Shown here in pieces: positions 35,414-44,520 of a stretch of 64,000 bases of DNA. The translations under genes were made by a program, and so were the position numbers. Source of the stretch: Methanosarcina sp. KYL-1 (GTDB lineage: Archaea; Halobacteriota; Methanosarcinia; Methanosarcinales; Methanosarcinaceae); contig NZ_VOUA01000008.1 in assembly GCF_024372725.1 (NCBI RefSeq), forward strand, positions 58,067 through 122,066, read 5' to 3'. Below the pieces are notes generated by a model. That model did not search any database. It was not told the origin of the DNA and saw only the letters and a program-made list of their open reading frames with translations. How positions within the stretch are numbered: the first letter of the stretch is position 1; every line of letters starts with the position of its first letter.

Positions 35414-36373
35414 ATGAAAGTAGCCTGCATCCAGATGGATGTGCTGCAGTGCAGAAAGGATAAAAATGTTGGAAAAGCCCTCTCCATGGCCCTGGAAGCC
35501 GTGGGAAAAGGAGCCGAACTCATCGTGTTACCTGAGGTCTTTTCCACTGGCTTTTGCTATGAAAATTTCGACCACGCTGCGGAAAGCTTTCCCTCTCCTA
35601 CTCTTGAGAACCTGTCTTGCTTTTCCGAAGCTAACGACTGCATTCTCATGGGTTCCTTTATCGAAAAGGTTGCACTGGAAAAGGAAGGTGCAGAAAACCT
35701 TGCTTCTGGAAAGGAAGGGATTAAGAACTATTCTCGGGAAATGGAGCAAAATAAGGAAACTGCTCTGGAAAAAAAAGGAATTAATAACGCTGTCTCTGGA
35801 AATGCAGTGGCTGAAGATGTTGCTTCAGGAAAGAAGACAGAGGAGAACAAAAATTCATTCCTCTACTATAACCTGGGCTTCTGCTTCGAGTCCGGAGCCC
35901 TTGCAGGTACCTACAGGAAGACCCATCCCTTCAAAACCGAAAACTGTTACTTTTCCAGGGGAAACTCGATCGAGCCAATCACCCTCAAAACCCGGGGCCT
36001 GAAAGTAGGCTTTGAGATCTGCTACGAACTCCGCTTCCCCGAGATTGCAAGAAAACTCGCCCTTGCCGGCTCAGACATCCTTGTAACCACCGCGGCTTTT
36101 CCCAACCCCCGTTCCGAGCACTGGAAAACCCTCGTAAAAGCCAGGGCAATCGAAAACCAGGTCCCGCACATCGCCTGCAACAGGATTGGAAAAGCCCCCG
36201 AGGCTATCTATTTCGGGAGTTCGATGGTAGTTGATGCCTGGGGGGAGGTAAAAGCCTACGCCGGGCATAAAGAGTGCGTGATAGTGCATGACCTCGACCT
36301 TGACGGAAAAGACGAAATAAGAAAGTCAATCCCGGTTTTTGAAGACCGAAGGGCGGAGCTTTATTTCAGCTGA
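35414..36373 (+). CDS. Carbon-nitrogen hydrolase (nitrilase family) with inserted linker
   Basis: A 319-residue amidase. The catalytic triad is Glu41 (VLPEVFSTGF), Lys169 (GTYRKTHPF) and Cys203 (GFEICYELRFPE), the pattern of omega-amidase and N-carbamoylputrescine-type enzymes. Residues about 85-146, between the Glu and Lys motifs, are a low-complexity charged insertion (ALEKEGAENLASGKEGIKN.., VASGKKTEENKNS) with repeat-like LE/ASGK blocks not expected in the family, whose usual length is about 260. Given the arginine decarboxylase 1.4 kb away, a polyamine role is possible but speculative. A decayed second copy of the C-terminal half lies at 40040-40473. Confidence 0.85.
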   Translation: MKVACIQMDVLQCRKDKNVGKALSMALEAVGKGAELIVLPEVFSTGFCYENFDHAAESFPSPTLENLSCFSEANDCILMGSFIEKVALEKEGAENLASGKEGIKNYSREMEQNKETALEKKGINNAVSGNAVAEDVASGKKTEENKNSFLYYNLGFCFESGALAGTYRKTHPFKTENCYFSRGNSIEPITLKTRGLKVGFEICYELRFPEIARKLALAGSDILVTTAAFPNPRSEHWKTLVKARAIENQVPHIACNRIGKAPEAIYFGSSMVVDAWGEVKAYAGHKECVIVHDLDLDGKDEIRKSIPVFEDRRAELYFS

Positions 36374-36522
36374 TTGGTGAGTGCTGTATGTTTCAGTTTG
36401 AAACTTTATTTCCTCACACGGAAGTGCAGCTATTTCTTTTATTTCAAAATGGAAAGTTGAATAAATAGGTGTACTCCCCCATTTTACAGTCTAATAAACC
36501 AATATCTTTTTAATATAATTCT

Positions 36523-39500
36523 TTGTTACAACGTAGCACAACGCCGAAAATATCTGTATTATATACCTTTACTTTCATTTTTCCGAATTTGAATGCTTTA
36601 GCTGTAACCTCCTGGAGGGTTAACATTTCGACAGAAAACGTTGACAAAAATATCGACTTTTTTTCAAGTATAAAAGCAGGCTGCCACTTTACTGCTGTTT
36701 ATGACAACATCGAGGAACAGACTGAAATACTCACTTATTTTTCTAAAGTGGGGTTTGAACAGAATGAATGCTGCCTGTGGGTTTCAGCTGGTGCACTCAG
36801 CGCTGAAAAGGTAAAATGGGAGCCTGAAGGCGCCGGAATCGATTCGGATCCTTGCAGCTGTTCCTCCCGACCGGAAGCTGTCCAGGTGGTCTGCATCCCT
36901 GATGGTTCCTCTACATCAGATGAGAGCGTATTCCGCCGGGCAGTTTTGCAATTGCTGGAATTAAAGTATGAGGAGGCACTTTCAAATGGTTTTTCCGGGC
37001 TTCGGGTCTGCATGGTCCTGGAAAATCCGGGAAAGTCCGTGCTCTTTTACGTTGAAAGTTACAGGAAAGTTCTTGAAGAGCTTGGTTCTGAGAAAAATAT
37101 TGTTTTTCTATATGCCTGTCCTTTTTGGGCTCTTTCCCTTTCGGAAACCCTTGACCTGTTGACCGGCCAGTGTGTTGTAATTAAAAAAGATGGGAACTGG
37201 ACATTCCTTAACCATCCGGCAGGCAGGGAGTGGAGGTTGCCCGCCGGCCTCCTTCCCAGGTTTATACAAAGAGAAAAAGGGCTGGAATCAATTTATCTTA
37301 ACAGTCCCGTAATCGCTTTTATATGGAAAGCAGGGAAGGGTTTTCCTATAGAATTCGTATCGGAAAACATTATCCGGTTTGGGTATACCGTAGAAGATTT
37401 TACCTCTGGAAGGCTTGTATATGAGGACATCGTACATCCGGAGGATCTTGATGATTTCCGTACAATGTGTCTCAAATGTGCTGAAAAAGGGGATTCCTAT
37501 TTTCGAAAAGAGTACCGAATCATAGCCAGATCCGGAGAAGTGCGCTGGGTCGATGAAAGGTCTTTGATTGAACGCATTAAAAATGATGAGATTACTCATT
37601 ATCAGGGTATAATTATTGATATAACAGAGCAGAAAAAGGCAGTTGAAGCCCTGCAACGTTCAGAAAAAAAATTTAGGGAGATTTTTGAGCACTCCAATGA
37701 CGCAGTAGCCATATATGACCTTGAAGGCAGGATTCTTGAAGTTAACAGAGTTACCTGCAAACGCATGGGCTATACAAAGGAAGAATTCCTGGAAATGTCG
37801 GTCAAAAACCTGGCTATTCCCAAATATTCCCCTGAGATAAGATACCAGATAAAATTAACGAAACAGTCAGGCCATTCCATATTTGAGGTTAAATCCCGCT
37901 GCAAAGACGGGACCGTCATTCCTCATGAGATCAATAATTCTATTATCGATTTTGAAGGAAAACCGGCTGTGCTTTCTATTGGCCGTGACATTACTGAGCA
38001 CAAAAGAGGAGAACGGGCTTTAAAAGATTCCGAACAAAAATATCGGATGCTTTTTGAGTGCTCTCCTATTGGAATTTTCCACTTTGACCCAAATGGGGTC
38101 ATTACCCACTGCAACGAAAGTTTCGCAGTTATTGTGGGAGGAAGAAAAACAGATATAGTTGGCTTGAATTTCATGAAGGCGTTAAACGATAACAAAATGA
38201 AAAAAGCTCTTGAGTCAGCTCTTTCCGGGGAATCAGGCCATTATGAGGGTGACTATCGTTCCGTTACGGGCAATAAAACCATAACAGTTAAAGTAAATTA
38301 CAGTCCTCTGGTCTCGGATGAAGGTTCTCTGCTGGGGGGCATCGGGATTTTCGAAGATATAACAGAACGCAAGAAAGCAGAGGATGCCCTGAAAGCATCA
38401 GAACAAAAATATTCAAGCCTTGTTGAAAAAGGAAATGACGGTATTCTTATTCTTCAGGATCAACTTGTAAAATTTGCAAACACGAAAATGTTCGAATTAA
38501 TGGGGTACACCGAGAAAGAAACAATCGGAAAAAAGTTCACGGAATTCATCCATGAAGATTACCGGAAGTCATTGCTTGAGATATATGAACGGCAGCTGAA
38601 AAATGGTCCAAATCTCCCGAAAAGATATGAACTGGAACTGCTCACCAAAAAAAGGCGCATGATCCCATTCGAGTTAAACCCTTCCTTAATAGAATATGAA
38701 GGCAGGCCTGCAGTTATGGCGATTTTGCGTGACATTACTGACCGCAGACGTGTAGAGGCTATGCAGCAGGAAAAAACACGTTTTCTGCAAAACCTGGTTG
38801 ATGCTATTCCCGCACCTGTTTACTATAAAAGCAAAAATGGGGTGTATATAGGCTGCAACAGGGCCTTTGAAGAATTTATAGGGAAAGAGAAGAAAAGTAT
38901 TCTCGGACAACCTGCTTATGATTTTACTCCTAAAAATATCACTGACCTGCATTACCCCACCGACCTGGAATTGATTGACAAGCAAGGCACGCTGGTCTAC
39001 GAAACTTCCCTTGGGCATGCCGACGGTAAAATCCATCATATGGCTTTCCATAAAGTTGTGTTCCGCGGGATATCGGAAGATGATTCGGTCCTGCTGGGAA
39101 TAATGTGGGACATCACCGAAAGGAAGGAGCTGGAAGAAACACTCCGCAAGGCAAAAAAGGATGCTGAATCCGCCAGCCGTGCCAAGAGCGAGTTCATAAT
39201 GAACATGAGCCATGAACTGCGGACTCCTCTGAACGCTGTAATAGGCTTTTCGGACGTCCTGCGGGACCAGGCCTTCGGCGGGCTCAATGCCAAACAGGCA
39301 AGGTACATTGACAATATTTTAAAAAGCGGGAAACATCTTCTGGAAATTGTCAATAACCTGCTGGACATCTCAAGAATCGAGTGTGGGACTTTCGAGCTTC
39401 AATATGAGCCTGTATCAATTGATGCCACTATCGAGGAGAACTTGAAGGTTTTGTCACCTCTGGCATCGAATAAGAGCATAACCCTCGAATCCCACTTTGA

Positions 39501-39882
39501 CCCCGGGCTGGAGTACATACATGCCGACCGGAAAAGATTTACGAGCATACTGTACAACCTTCTGTCCAATGCCGTTAAATTTACCCCACAGGGCGGGAAA
39601 GTCACAGTCGAGACTTTTAAAAGGGACGGAATTGCGGAGATAAAGGTCACAGATACGGGCATCGGAATCTCAAAAGAAGACCTGGAGAGGATTTTTCAGC
39701 CCTTCGTACAGGTTGATTCATTTTTTTCCAAAGAATTTGAGGGTACGGGCCTGGGGCTTTCTATCGTTAAGCGTTTTGTGGAACTCCACGGGGGACATGT
39801 CCGGGTGGAGTCGACTCCGGGGAAGGGAAGTACGTTTACTGTCACGCTTCCCTGTAAAATAGAACAGGCATGTAATGCATGA
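36523..39882 (+). CDS. MEDS-PAS sensor histidine kinase
   Basis: A soluble kinase of up to 1119 residues. An N-terminal MEDS domain (about 45-230: IKAGCHFTAVYDNIEEQTEI, FEQNECCLWVSAG) known from methanogen/methylotroph regulators is followed by about five PAS domains (for example VIAFIWKAGKGFPIEFVSEN, YLEGR-like IYDLEGRILEVNRVTCKRMG, GILILQDQLVKFANTKMFE). Then come HisKA with the phospho-acceptor His in NMSHELRTPLNAVIGF (about residue 897) and HATPase_c (NLLSNAVKFTPQGG, VTDTGIGISKEDLERIFQPF, GTGLGLSIV). No membrane helix or receiver. No ATG occurs before residue 164. The TTG at 36523 or 36589 are candidate starts, and GGAGGG at 36616-36621 lies before an ATT codon. The signal is unknown. Confidence 0.88.
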   Translation: MLQRSTTPKISVLYTFTFIFPNLNALAVTSWRVNISTENVDKNIDFFSSIKAGCHFTAVYDNIEEQTEILTYFSKVGFEQNECCLWVSAGALSAEKVKWEPEGAGIDSDPCSCSSRPEAVQVVCIPDGSSTSDESVFRRAVLQLLELKYEEALSNGFSGLRVCMVLENPGKSVLFYVESYRKVLEELGSEKNIVFLYACPFWALSLSETLDLLTGQCVVIKKDGNWTFLNHPAGREWRLPAGLLPRFIQREKGLESIYLNSPVIAFIWKAGKGFPIEFVSENIIRFGYTVEDFTSGRLVYEDIVHPEDLDDFRTMCLKCAEKGDSYFRKEYRIIARSGEVRWVDERSLIERIKNDEITHYQGIIIDITEQKKAVEALQRSEKKFREIFEHSNDAVAIYDLEGRILEVNRVTCKRMGYTKEEFLEMSVKNLAIPKYSPEIRYQIKLTKQSGHSIFEVKSRCKDGTVIPHEINNSIIDFEGKPAVLSIGRDITEHKRGERALKDSEQKYRMLFECSPIGIFHFDPNGVITHCNESFAVIVGGRKTDIVGLNFMKALNDNKMKKALESALSGESGHYEGDYRSVTGNKTITVKVNYSPLVSDEGSLLGGIGIFEDITERKKAEDALKASEQKYSSLVEKGNDGILILQDQLVKFANTKMFELMGYTEKETIGKKFTEFIHEDYRKSLLEIYERQLKNGPNLPKRYELELLTKKRRMIPFELNPSLIEYEGRPAVMAILRDITDRRRVEAMQQEKTRFLQNLVDAIPAPVYYKSKNGVYIGCNRAFEEFIGKEKKSILGQPAYDFTPKNITDLHYPTDLELIDKQGTLVYETSLGHADGKIHHMAFHKVVFRGISEDDSVLLGIMWDITERKELEETLRKAKKDAESASRAKSEFIMNMSHELRTPLNAVIGFSDVLRDQAFGGLNAKQARYIDNILKSGKHLLEIVNNLLDISRIECGTFELQYEPVSIDATIEENLKVLSPLASNKSITLESHFDPGLEYIHADRKRFTSILYNLLSNAVKFTPQGGKVTVETFKRDGIAEIKVTDTGIGISKEDLERIFQPFVQVDSFFSKEFEGTGLGLSIVKRFVELHGGHVRVESTPGKGSTFTVTLPCKIEQACNA

Positions 39883-39910
39883 ATTTTTAAATCCTGAACC
39901 TTCCAGTGAT

Positions 39911-39966
39911 CTACAGTAAGACTCCTACAGTAAGACTCCTACAGTAAGACTCCTACAGTAAGACTC
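39911..39966. repeat. 14-bp tandem repeat, four exact units
   Basis: CTACAGTAAGACTC at 39911, 39925, 39939 and 39953, 28 bp after the kinase stop. Confidence 0.95.
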
Positions 39967-40039
39967 ACCTTTTTAAAAGTGAAAACTACTGCCTTTCCAG
40001 AGGTGACTCTATTGACTCCCTCTTCCTCAAAAGATAAAA

Positions 40040-40473
40040 GCTGAAAATAGGCTTTGAGATCTGCTACGAACTCCGCTTCCCCACGTTTGCAAGATACCTC
40101 TCCCTTGCCGGCTCCGACCTCCTTGTAACCACCACCGCCTTTCCCAACCCCCGTTCCGATCACTGGAAAAACCTTGTAAAAGCCAGGGCAATCGAAACCC
40201 AGGCCCCTAACGTCGCCTGCAACAGGACCGGAAAAGCCCCCGAAGCCAGCTATTTTCTGTAGCTCGGTGATATTTTCTATAGCTCTATGCTATTTTCTGT
40301 AGCTCGGTGATATTTTCCGGAGCTCGATGGTAGTTGACGCCTGGGGTGAGGTAAAATCCTACGCCGGACAGTGCGTGATAGTTCATGACCTCGACCTTGA
40401 CGGAAAAGACGAAATAAGAGAGTCAATCCCGGTTTTTGAAGACCGAATGGCAGAGCTTTATTTATTACCGTAG
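40040..40473 (+). pseudogene. Decayed C-terminal copy of the nitrilase-family gene
   Basis: Starting at CTGAAAATAGGCTTTGAGAT the sequence follows the gene at 35414-36373 from codon about 197 to its end (IGFEICYELRFPTFARY, NRTGKAPEASYF, VIVHDLDLDGKDEIRES). It is interrupted by a 20-bp repeat expansion carrying in-frame stops and by a small deletion near AGHKE (here AG then QCV). The N-terminal half with the catalytic Glu and Lys is missing, so no enzyme is made. Nucleotide identity is still very high, implying a recent duplication over about 4 kb. Confidence 0.92.
40251..40330. repeat. 20-bp tandem repeat, four units, inside the pseudogene
   Basis: TATTTTCTGTAGCTCGGTGA, TATTTTCTATAGCTCTATGC, TATTTTCTGTAGCTCGGTGA and TATTTTCCGGAGCTCGATGG at 40251, 40271, 40291 and 40311. 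The last unit corresponds to the single copy in the parent gene (CTATTTCGGGAGTTCGATGG), so three units were gained. Confidence 0.93.
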
Positions 40474-40517
40474 GACCTTTATATCCGAACTGACTTCTCT
40501 CTAAAATTTAATCTTTG

Positions 40518-40527
40518 TTTATAAATA
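40518..40527 (+). promoter_or_regulatory. TATA box upstream of the S-layer-like gene
   Basis: TTTATAAATA, followed by transcription expected near 40551. This leaves 12 nt to the first ATG (40563) or about 60 nt to the ATG at 40611. Confidence 0.5.
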
Positions 40528-40562
40528 CTTCTTAAATCATTGGTTTCTTTAGTAAAGTTTTA

Positions 40563-42989
40563 ATGTATATCATGCAAACATCCCATTCAGAAGTTTTTGC
40601 GGGGTGTTTGATGGAATCCTGGTATCCAATAAATAAACTACCTAAAATAGTGTTAATCGGAGTAGCATTATTCTCTTTATTATTGTCGGTCAGCACTGCA
40701 AATGCAGCCGTTAACTATTCAACAGGCAACTGGGTCTGGGATGAGGCCCTGGGCCTCAATACCACCTATATCTGGAACGCTCAGAGTTTTTCTGGTTTCT
40801 ACTACGACCTTGACTCCGGAATCGGTTCAGAAGAGTTGGAAATTAGGAGTATAGACAGAAATCTGGGTGTAGGTGAGATAATTTACACAGCAGAGCCATT
40901 TTATACTGATTTTAAGCATGATGAATGGGGGTCATATCAGGTAATCGGGTTCCTGGGAGACGAGTACTTTGCAGGGTATCCGGATGGAGCCGTTGAAGAG
41001 GCTATTGACAACGTGAGCTTTATCGAGGAAGGTGTGCTTGCCCAAGTTCTCAGAGACACCGATGACAAAGAGTCTGCTTACTCAGGTTCTTCCTTTGTCC
41101 TTGAGGGGGGATACGCCCTCAACATTGTAGAAGTTGACATCAACGGGAGCACCGTCTGGATCCAGCTCGAAAAGGACGGAGACGTTGTGGACGATGATTT
41201 CCTCTCCTCAAATGACGATTACATCTATGAAGCTGACCTCGGGGATGTGAAAGACGTACCCTTAATTATTGTCCACATAGGGACTGTCTTTGCCGGGACT
41301 GAAACATCTGCTGTATTCATAGAAGGAATCTTCCAGATATCGGACAACTACACCAAAATCATCCCTGGATATTTTTTCGGTGAAATGGAAGTAAAATCAA
41401 TTAGTTCAAAAGAAATTCTTTTGGAAAACGGGAACAATATCTCCCTTGATCAAGGTAGCAATATTGCAACCATGGGGGAGTTAAAGCTTAGAGTGGCCGA
41501 AGATGATATTCTCAGGTTTGCCCCTGTTCGGGAGATGTCAATTCCGGGAACATATGAGTTGCGTGGGACGGTGTATGATGGTAATAAAGATAACGTACCC
41601 GTTATATGGATGCCCTTCAACTTTGAAGGCTTCTATTATAATATCGACGAAGGAGTCGGAACAGAGCAGATCACAATAGAAAGCCTTGAAGGGAGAGTAA
41701 TTCCTGCAAACAAATTAGTCTATAATTCCACAGTTTGCTCCATGGAGTTTGAACATATAGAATGGGGTAACTTCGTGGTTATCGGATTCTTTGGAGAAGA
41801 ATATGTCCCGCTTCTGAGGATGGGGGATGATATACATCTTGCCAAAGCAGACAAACTCTCCAGGCTCGTCATTGATGACGATAAAAAGTACACCCTGAGA
41901 AAAGGGGAAAGTCTCTCCCTTGGTAAAGGATATGCCCTTGAAGCCAAGCAGGTCGATGTCGACGGTAAGAAAGTCTGGCTCGAGTTCACCAAGGACGGCG
42001 AATTCGTCGACGACGAAATCATCTCCGTGGTCTCCGGCGAAACCGGTGACTGGATCGTGGACCTTGACAGTATCGAAGATGAAGACGACGTCATCGTCAT
42101 GAGAGTGCATGTCAGCCAGATATTTCAGGGTGCTGTTGATAGCCTCGCTCAGATTGAAGGACTCTGGCTCATCGACTACGAGAACGCTTTTACAATCGAA
42201 AATGATGATGAATACGGAGAACTTGAGGTAGTAGCTATCGGGAATGGTGTGGCAGGCACAAACCCTAAGTTCGGATATCTGGAACTAAAAAACATAAGCC
42301 CTCTGAGTCTGGATCAAAATTCCGTGCAGCAGATTTCCCAAGGTATGAGTTTCAGGATCGCAGATTCCGATACTCTCAGGTTCTACCTCTTTGAAAAGGC
42401 AAGTTTCGAGGGAAGTCCTGGATTTGAAGTCTCACTTTATAGAGGTGATATCCGGGAAGGAGACGGGTACCGGCTAAACAACTACGTGATCGAAATCACG
42501 GACGTTTTCGTAGAAGCGAATTCCGCGTCTTACTACATTTACGAAAGAGAAAATATGGTAGAAGATGGGCTACTGGAGATAAACGAAACTGTTGAATTTG
42601 ACTTTGAGGGAGGGGGTAAAGTCAGGATGCGCTTGCTGTCTGTAGACATGGGAGATTTGCTTCCGAGGGCCATTGTAGAGATTACAATCTCAAACTACAG
42701 AGTAAGCAATCTCTATGTAAACGAAGTTACCTCTCGTGACATATACACAATACCCCTCCAAAAAGGATGGAACCTTGTCTCTACGCCTCTAATCCCCATG
42801 AATCCCGATGTAAACTCAATTTTCGGAGATAATGAAGACGTTATCCTGCCTGTATATACATGGAGCCCTACGAACAAGCAGTACTATACAGTAAATACGG
42901 TCAGGATTGGGAAGGGCTATTGGGTTCTGGCATTGAACGATACCCAGGTCACTTTCACAGGAACCCCCTACAGCTGGTTAATGGTGTGA
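40563..42989 (+). CDS. S-layer domain protein (two Methanosarcina-type S-layer domains)
   Basis: An 808-residue exported protein. The signal peptide spans KLPKIVLIGVALFSLLLSVS with cleavage after ANA. If the ATG at 40611 is the start the protein has 792 residues. Two S-layer family domains follow: the first opens WNAQSFSGFYYDLDSGIGSE and the second WMPFNFEGFYYNIDEGVGTE. Each has the conserved E.GNFVVIGFFGEEYV/WGSYQVIGFLGDEYF block and the VDINGSTVWIQLEKDG / VDVDGKKVWLEFTKDG block. The C-terminal part ends LQKGWNLVSTPLIPMN and GKGYWVLALNDTQV, a secreted beta domain. There is no C-terminal transmembrane anchor, unlike the major S-layer protein, so it is a surface accessory or paralog. The PGF-CTERM gene follows by four bases. 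Confidence 0.9.
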   Translation: MYIMQTSHSEVFAGCLMESWYPINKLPKIVLIGVALFSLLLSVSTANAAVNYSTGNWVWDEALGLNTTYIWNAQSFSGFYYDLDSGIGSEELEIRSIDRNLGVGEIIYTAEPFYTDFKHDEWGSYQVIGFLGDEYFAGYPDGAVEEAIDNVSFIEEGVLAQVLRDTDDKESAYSGSSFVLEGGYALNIVEVDINGSTVWIQLEKDGDVVDDDFLSSNDDYIYEADLGDVKDVPLIIVHIGTVFAGTETSAVFIEGIFQISDNYTKIIPGYFFGEMEVKSISSKEILLENGNNISLDQGSNIATMGELKLRVAEDDILRFAPVREMSIPGTYELRGTVYDGNKDNVPVIWMPFNFEGFYYNIDEGVGTEQITIESLEGRVIPANKLVYNSTVCSMEFEHIEWGNFVVIGFFGEEYVPLLRMGDDIHLAKADKLSRLVIDDDKKYTLRKGESLSLGKGYALEAKQVDVDGKKVWLEFTKDGEFVDDEIISVVSGETGDWIVDLDSIEDEDDVIVMRVHVSQIFQGAVDSLAQIEGLWLIDYENAFTIENDDEYGELEVVAIGNGVAGTNPKFGYLELKNISPLSLDQNSVQQISQGMSFRIADSDTLRFYLFEKASFEGSPGFEVSLYRGDIREGDGYRLNNYVIEITDVFVEANSASYYIYERENMVEDGLLEINETVEFDFEGGGKVRMRLLSVDMGDLLPRAIVEITISNYRVSNLYVNEVTSRDIYTIPLQKGWNLVSTPLIPMNPDVNSIFGDNEDVILPVYTWSPTNKQYYTVNTVRIGKGYWVLALNDTQVTFTGTPYSWLMV

Positions 42990-42993
42990 TACA

Positions 42994-44250
42994 ATGTCTC
43001 AATTGAAAATTGCGGTTTTACTTTTGATGGTCCTCTGCGCCGATCCGGCTGGTGCCGTGAGTGACGGATGGGGGCCTGGGTGGGAGACGGATAACGACAA
43101 ATCCCTGTGGGCAGTTTCAGTTAATGTTATTTCACGCTCAACTCCAGACGGTACCGGAGCTCCCCTTTTTCCTCCAGCCGCCTATATCCGTACCTTCGGT
43201 GTCAGCGAGAATGCCACGGACGGTTTTGACAGGTATCTCGATATACCTGCCCCTCCCCTCCCTATGGAAGAAGCACTGGATGTATACTTCCCCTGCAGCC
43301 ATGAAGTTGTAACGCGCCTTGCAAATGACATCAGGCCGGATTCCGGCAGTATCACCTGGGACCTGAAGCTTACAGTCCCTACGGGCTCGACGGCCAGTGT
43401 AAGCTGGGATGTAAAGGACGTACCTTCCGGCTACACCCTGACCATGACCTGCGGGAATAAGGATGTCGACATGAAGGAACAGAGTTCCGTCTCATTAGGA
43501 AGCGGGGTTTATTCCCTCTCAATTACCGCTAACAAACCGGTCCGGGGAAAAACTTCCGGCTCATCCGGCGGGAGCAGCGGCGGAGGTGGTGGGGGCTCTC
43601 CTGAACCCCAGAGCAATGTCGAGACCAAAGAACTGGCCCAGCAGTTCGTTGCAAACGGGAACAATGTGGAGTTCGAGTTCAAGCAAGGGGTCACATGCAT
43701 AGTTTATGTGGAGTTCGAAGCCAGGAAAAGTTTCGGAAAGGTGACAACCGTCGTCGAGATGTTAAAAGGAAAGTCAATACTTACCCCGATTGAACCTGAG
43801 GGAAAAGTCTACAAATACCTGAACATATGGGTCGGAAACGGGGGCGTTGCGACTCCTGAAAATATTGAAAACCCCGTCATCGGCTTTAAAGTGGAGAAAG
43901 CCTGGCTGGAGAAGAATGCTATTCCGGAATCCTCTATCAGGCTGTGGCGATACGGCGACGAAATGTGGGCCCCGCTCTCCACAAAGAAAGTAAGCGAAGA
44001 TGAAGGGTACATCTATTTTGAGGCTGAAACCCCCGGCTTTTCACCCTTTGCAATAACAGGGCTTACGGAAGAGTATTTTGAAATGCAGGCCAGCACCTCT
44101 GGCAGTGTAAATTCAAAAGCTCCATCTGCCGATGAAAATGTCGGATCTAAATACGCCGAAGAGCCCGAAAAAGAGGCGACTCCGGGCCTGGGCATGATTT
44201 CCGCGTTAGGGTTTTTTGCGTGTGCCTGTTTAATGTGCAGGAGATTTTAA
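42994..44250 (+). CDS. Secreted PGF-pre-PGF / PGF-CTERM-like surface protein
   Basis: A 418-residue exported protein. Signal peptide LKIAVLLLMVLCADPAGA. Residues 25-180 form a beta-rich domain (SITWDLKLTVPTGSTASVSW). A Gly/Ser linker (SGSSGGSSGGGGGGS) follows at about 189-203. The PGF-pre-PGF domain is at about 215-365 (VEFEFKQGVTCIVYVEFEAR, YKYLNIWVGNGGVATPENIE, SPFAITG). The tail ATPGLGMISALGFFACACLM followed by CRRF is a PGF-CTERM-like archaeosortase A signal, with PGL in place of PGF. It should be processed and lipid-anchored. It is cotranscribed with the S-layer-like gene. Confidence 0.85.
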   Translation: MSQLKIAVLLLMVLCADPAGAVSDGWGPGWETDNDKSLWAVSVNVISRSTPDGTGAPLFPPAAYIRTFGVSENATDGFDRYLDIPAPPLPMEEALDVYFPCSHEVVTRLANDIRPDSGSITWDLKLTVPTGSTASVSWDVKDVPSGYTLTMTCGNKDVDMKEQSSVSLGSGVYSLSITANKPVRGKTSGSSGGSSGGGGGGSPEPQSNVETKELAQQFVANGNNVEFEFKQGVTCIVYVEFEARKSFGKVTTVVEMLKGKSILTPIEPEGKVYKYLNIWVGNGGVATPENIENPVIGFKVEKAWLEKNAIPESSIRLWRYGDEMWAPLSTKKVSEDEGYIYFEAETPGFSPFAITGLTEEYFEMQASTSGSVNSKAPSADENVGSKYAEEPEKEATPGLGMISALGFFACACLMCRRF

Positions 44251-44520
44251 GGCATAAAGCCAGCCTTTGTCTGTAAAAAGCCCTTTTCAGTCTCAGGCCC
44301 CGATCCAGGCCCCCGGTCCGGTCTTTCAAGAGATATTATCTAAGTAAAAATGGTGGGGGCCAGGTTTCAATTTTTTTTCATTTCCTTCGATACCCTGTCT
44401 TACAAGCCTCTACAACTATATTATGCCGGCAAAAGCGAGTTTGCAGGCTTTTTTTGAAAAATACCCTTTAAAAGCAACAGAGTTATATTTCTGGATTGTA
44501 TAACTTTTTCAGATATTTTT

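Larger units (their letters stand above)
39883..40562. other. Intergenic region with repeat and pseudogene
   Basis: 680 bp between the kinase and the S-layer gene, filled by a 14-bp repeat, a decayed nitrilase-family copy, and the S-layer promoter, each listed separately. Confidence 0.7.
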
